In this document: piece after piece, positions 6,208 to 8,771 of the stretch
Numbering within the stretch: the first letter of the stretch is position 1
Layout of the letters: every line of letters starts with the position of its first letter
From: Solirubrobacterales bacterium
GTDB taxonomy: Bacteria; Actinomycetota; Thermoleophilia; Solirubrobacterales; Solirubrobacteraceae
DNA: 8,771 nt
Assembly (NCBI GenBank): GCA_025964075.1
Contig: JAOPZQ010000103.1
Location: 1-8,771 of the forward strand
Direction of reading: 5' to 3'
Made by a program: the position numbers and the translations under genes
The notes under the pieces: model-generated
Told to the model about the DNA's origin: nothing
What the model saw: the letters and a program-made list of their open reading frames with translations, nothing else
Database searches by the model: none

Positions 6208-7122
6208 ATGGCCGAAGCGGCGACCACCGTCGGAACGGACGCTCGGTCCGATGGTTACGGGCCGCAGGGCCGCTCGGCGTGGCTCGACATCGACTGGCCC
6301 GCGCAGCGCCGGTGGGTCACGATCGGCGGGCGGCCGATGAACGTGATCGAGCTCGGCTCGGGTCCGCCCTTGCTCCTCATCCACGGCCTCGGCGGCTCGT
6401 GGCAGAACTGGCTCGAGACCATCCCCCACTTCGCGCGCGCCCATCGCGTGATCGCCCCCGATCTGCCCGGGTTCGGCGAGTCGCCGCTGCCGGCCGACTC
6501 GATCTCGATCCCCGGCTACGGCCGCGCGATGCGCTCGCTCATGGATGCGCTCGAGATCCCTTCGGCCGCCGTCGTCGGCAACTCGATGGGCGGCTTCATC
6601 GGCATGGAGCTGGCGGTCCAGTTCCCGGAGCGGGTCGAGCGACTCGTGCTGGTCTCCGCGGCCGGCATCGCGATCGAGTACCAGCGCCGGGAACCGATCC
6701 GCACGATCGCCCGCGCTCTGGAGTTTGCAGCGGGCTGGGTCGGCGCGCAGGCCGACATCGTCGCGCGGCGTCCCCGGCTGCGGCAGCTGTTCCTCCGGAC
6801 CGCCGCGGCCCACCCCGAGCGGCTGCCCGTGCCGATCGCCGCCGAGCAGCTCCGCGCCTCGGGTAAGCCCGGGTGGCTCGGCGCGTTCGATGCGCTCCTG
6901 TCGTATCGCATCCGTCCGCGCCTCGGCGAGATCCGCTGCCCGACGCTGATCGTCTGGGGTGACCGCGACCGCATGGTGCCGGTCCGCGACGCCGACGAGT
7001 TCGAGCGCGCCATTCCCGGCGCGCGGAAAGTGATCTTCCGCGACACCGGGCACATGGCGATGATCGAGCGCCCGGCGGGGTTCAACCGGGTCGTCGAGGA
7101 GTTCCTGGGCCCTACCGCGTGA
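6208..7122 (+). CDS. Alpha/beta-hydrolase fold protein
   Basis: A 304-residue hydrolase of the alpha/beta fold with a complete catalytic triad: nucleophile S126 in the elbow GNSMGG (124-129), acid D254 in WGDRDRMVP and H282 in TGHMAM. The oxyanion-hole HG is at 59-60 (LLLIHGLGGS) and DLPGFGES (85-92) is typical of the fold. Residues about 150-235 form the cap domain that sets substrate choice. Overall it resembles the epoxide hydrolase, haloperoxidase and meta-cleavage-product hydrolase groups, and the substrate cannot be told. No signal peptide is seen. The ATG at 6208 is kept because the N-terminal WLDIDWPAQRRWV segment looks conserved in related proteins (from memory). There is no clear ribosome binding site; TAGGGT lies 10 bases upstream. 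The gene diverges from the HAD gene, and its stop overlaps that of ilvD by 11 bp. Confidence 0.88.
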   Translation: MAEAATTVGTDARSDGYGPQGRSAWLDIDWPAQRRWVTIGGRPMNVIELGSGPPLLLIHGLGGSWQNWLETIPHFARAHRVIAPDLPGFGESPLPADSISIPGYGRAMRSLMDALEIPSAAVVGNSMGGFIGMELAVQFPERVERLVLVSAAGIAIEYQRREPIRTIARALEFAAGWVGAQADIVARRPRLRQLFLRTAAAHPERLPVPIAAEQLRASGKPGWLGAFDALLSYRIRPRLGEIRCPTLIVWGDRDRMVPVRDADEFERAIPGARKVIFRDTGHMAMIERPAGFNRVVEEFLGPTA

Positions 7123-8771
7123 TCGCGCCGAGGCTCGCGCTCGAGACGAGCTTCGCGTACTTCGCGAGCACGGAGTTCGGGTTGATCCCGTTGCCGGGCA
7201 CCCGGTAGGCGGCGACCCGCGCCGCGATCTCGTCGTCGGAGAGCGCGACGTCGAGGCGCCGCGAGTCGACGTCGATCGTGATCTCGTCGCCGTCCCGGAT
7301 CGCCGCGATCGGGCCGCCGCGCGCGGCCTCGGGGGCGACGTGGGCGGCCATGAAGCCGTGGGTGGCGCCGGAGAAGCGACCGTCGGTGAGGAGCGCGACG
7401 TCCTCGCCCAGCCCCTCCCCCACGATCGCCGCCGTGACCGCGAGCATCTCGCGCATCCCGGGCCCGCCGGCGGGACCTTCGTTGCGGATCACGATGACGT
7501 CGCCGGCGGCGATCCCGCCGCTCGTGGCCGCCGCCATCGCGTCCTCCTCGGACTCGAACACGCGCGCCGGGCCGACGTGGCGGCGACGCTCGTGGCCGGA
7601 GAGCTTGACCACGCAGCCATCGGGCGCGATGTTGCCGCGAGCGATCGCGAGGCCGCCGCTCGCCTTGATCGGATCGGTCAGTGGGCGCACGACGCGCTGG
7701 CCCTCGGCCTCGTCGGCCTCGCGGGCGTGCTCTCCGACGGTGCGTCCGGTGACGGTCTGGGCGGCCTCGTGGAGCAGCCCGGCTTCGAGCAGGCGCCGCG
7801 CCACGAGCGGGATCCCGCCGGCGTGGTAGAGGTCGACGGCGACGTACTGCCCGCCGGGCTTGAGGTCGCACAGGAGCGGCGTCCGCTCGGAGATGCGGTC
7901 GAAGTCGTCGATCGAGAGCGGCACCCCCGCCTCCTGGGCGACGGCGAGCAGATGGAGCACGGCGTTCGTCGAGCCGCCGCTCATCGCGACCCCGGCGATC
8001 GCGTTCTCGAGGCCCTCGCGCGTGATGATGTCGCTGGGCCGCTGGCCGCGGCTGAGGACGTCCATCACGAGCCGACCGGCCTCGTAGGCGACGTCGGCCT
8101 TGCTTCCGTCCGTCGCGGGGACCATCGACGACCCCATCGGCGCGATGCCGAGGATCTCGAACGCCATCGCCATCGTGTTTGCGGTGAACTGCCCGCCGCA
8201 GGCGCCGGCGCCCGGAGAGGCGACCTCCTCGAGCGCATGGAGCTGCTCGTCGGACATCTTCCCGGCGGCGTGCTTGCCCACCGCCTCGAAGACGTCCTGG
8301 ATCGTGACGTCGTGCCCCTCGAAGTGGCCGGGCATGATCGAGCCGCCGTAGAGAAGCACGCCGGGGACGTCGACGCGGGCGAGCGCCATCACCGCCGCAG
8401 GGATCGTCTTGTCGCAGCCCGAGAGGACGACGAGGGCGTCGAACGCATGGGCGTTCGTCACGAGCTCGATCGAGTCGGCGATCACCTCGCGGGAGACGAG
8501 CGACGCCTTCATGCCCGCCGTGCCCATCGTGATCCCGTCGGAGATCGCGATCGTGTTGAGCTCCATCGGCGTGCCGCCCGCCGCGCGGATCCCCTCCTTG
8601 ACCTTCGCCGCCAGCGCGCGCAGGTGGAAGTTGCACGGCATCGTCTCGATCCATGTCGACGCGACGCCGACGATCGGCTTCGCGAGGGCCTCGTCGTCGT
8701 AGCCGAGGCCCTTGAGGTAGGCGCGCGCGGCCGCGCGCGCGGGGCCGGCGGTCAGGGCGCGGGAGCGGTGC
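7112..8771 (-). CDS. ilvD: Dihydroxy-acid dehydratase, 5'-truncated
   Basis: An iron-sulfur enzyme that dehydrates 2,3-dihydroxy-isovalerate and its methylvalerate homologue to the 2-keto acids, the third common step of valine and isoleucine synthesis (also feeding leucine and pantothenate). About 552 residues are visible, so only the first few, including the start codon, are missing. The N-terminal part reads ALTAGPARAAARAYL, KPIVGVASTW and IETMPCN. All three conserved cysteines that bind the cluster are present: C46 (PCN), C119 (SGCDKTIPA) and C191 (ACGGQFTANTM). GRFSGATHGF near the C-terminus, encoded around 7350-7390, carries the catalytic serine. The ATG at 8641 is internal, since conserved family sequence continues before it. 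The ligand pattern fits IlvD rather than 6-phosphogluconate dehydratase (Edd), but sugar-acid dehydratases of the same family are a minor alternative. Confidence 0.95.
   Translation of the reverse strand, partial: HRSRALTAGPARAAARAYLKGLGYDDEALAKPIVGVASTWIETMPCNFHLRALAAKVKEGIRAAGGTPMELNTIAISDGITMGTAGMKASLVSREVIADSIELVTNAHAFDALVVLSGCDKTIPAAVMALARVDVPGVLLYGGSIMPGHFEGHDVTIQDVFEAVGKHAAGKMSDEQLHALEEVASPGAGACGGQFTANTMAMAFEILGIAPMGSSMVPATDGSKADVAYEAGRLVMDVLSRGQRPSDIITREGLENAIAGVAMSGGSTNAVLHLLAVAQEAGVPLSIDDFDRISERTPLLCDLKPGGQYVAVDLYHAGGIPLVARRLLEAGLLHEAAQTVTGRTVGEHAREADEAEGQRVVRPLTDPIKASGGLAIARGNIAPDGCVVKLSGHERRRHVGPARVFESEEDAMAAATSGGIAAGDVIVIRNEGPAGGPGMREMLAVTAAIVGEGLGEDVALLTDGRFSGATHGFMAAHVAPEAARGGPIAAIRDGDEITIDVDSRRLDVALSDDEIAARVAAYRVPGNGINPNSVLAKYAKLVSSASLGAITR
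8721..8740. repeat. 20-bp all-GC perfect palindrome inside ilvD
   Basis: Alternating GC with a central GGCC makes a perfect 20-bp palindrome within the codons for an Ala/Arg-rich stretch near the IlvD N-terminus. It could extrude or adopt unusual DNA structure, but is most simply a by-product of Ala (GCG/GCC) and Arg (CGC) codons. Confidence 0.5.

Noticed and set aside
6184..7053. N-terminal extension of the HAD protein to 481 residues
   Set aside because: The extension is antisense to the alpha/beta hydrolase gene and has no family resemblance; the HAD fold begins exactly at the GTG at 6183.
6516..8654. 712-residue - strand open frame across the hydrolase and ilvD
   Set aside because: It is out of frame with IlvD and antisense to the hydrolase, and is dominated by Arg, Gly and Asp as expected for a shadow frame in GC-rich DNA.
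1..8771. tRNA, rRNA, riboswitch, CRISPR or transposon signals
   Set aside because: No cloverleaf, repeat-spacer series, terminal inverted repeats or transposase motif was found on reading; almost all bases are in recognised genes.

Overview
The window is very GC-rich (about 70%, with G or C at nearly every third codon position). It carries ten closely packed protein genes and no RNA gene, CRISPR array, insertion sequence or gene-free stretch above 100 bases. Base composition, the XerC/D recombinase–WhiG-type sigma factor gene pair and the style of the hydrolase and desaturase suggest a chromosomal segment of a high-GC actinobacterium, perhaps of the Thermoleophilia (Solirubrobacterales or Gaiellales). 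That placement is inference and no marker gene proves it.

Layout: (1) 1-1505, + strand: a 5'-truncated cyclopropane-fatty-acyl-phospholipid synthase, coupled through an ATGA overlap to a small cupin protein. (2) 1468-2424, - strand: a membrane fatty acyl desaturase converging on the cupin gene, with 38 bp of tail overlap. (3) 2508-4230, - strand: a tyrosine recombinase followed by a FliA/WhiG-family sigma factor that seems to start at CTG. (4) 4214-4498, + strand: an unrecognised 94-residue protein wedged between two opposing genes and overlapping both. (5) 4486-6183, - strand: a HAD-family phosphatase and then an exported L,D-transpeptidase. (6) 6208-7122, + strand: an alpha/beta hydrolase, divergent from the HAD gene with only 24 bp between start codons. 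(7) 7112-8771, - strand: nearly complete dihydroxy-acid dehydratase (IlvD), cut by the window edge.

How the genes work together: the desaturase and the cyclopropane synthase fit one lipid pathway, since the first makes the double bond that the second methylenates. The recombinase and sigma factor look like an operon. The L,D-transpeptidase acts on the cell wall and IlvD in branched-chain amino acid synthesis. These look like ordinary housekeeping neighbours rather than one dedicated system.

I found no convincing new multi-gene system. The most interesting signals are in gene expression: a probable CTG start on the sigma factor, a repeated TANNNT element 8-12 bases before start codons that lack a ribosome binding site (suggesting leaderless transcripts), and a 7-bp symmetric element that could serve as a shared -10 for two divergent genes.
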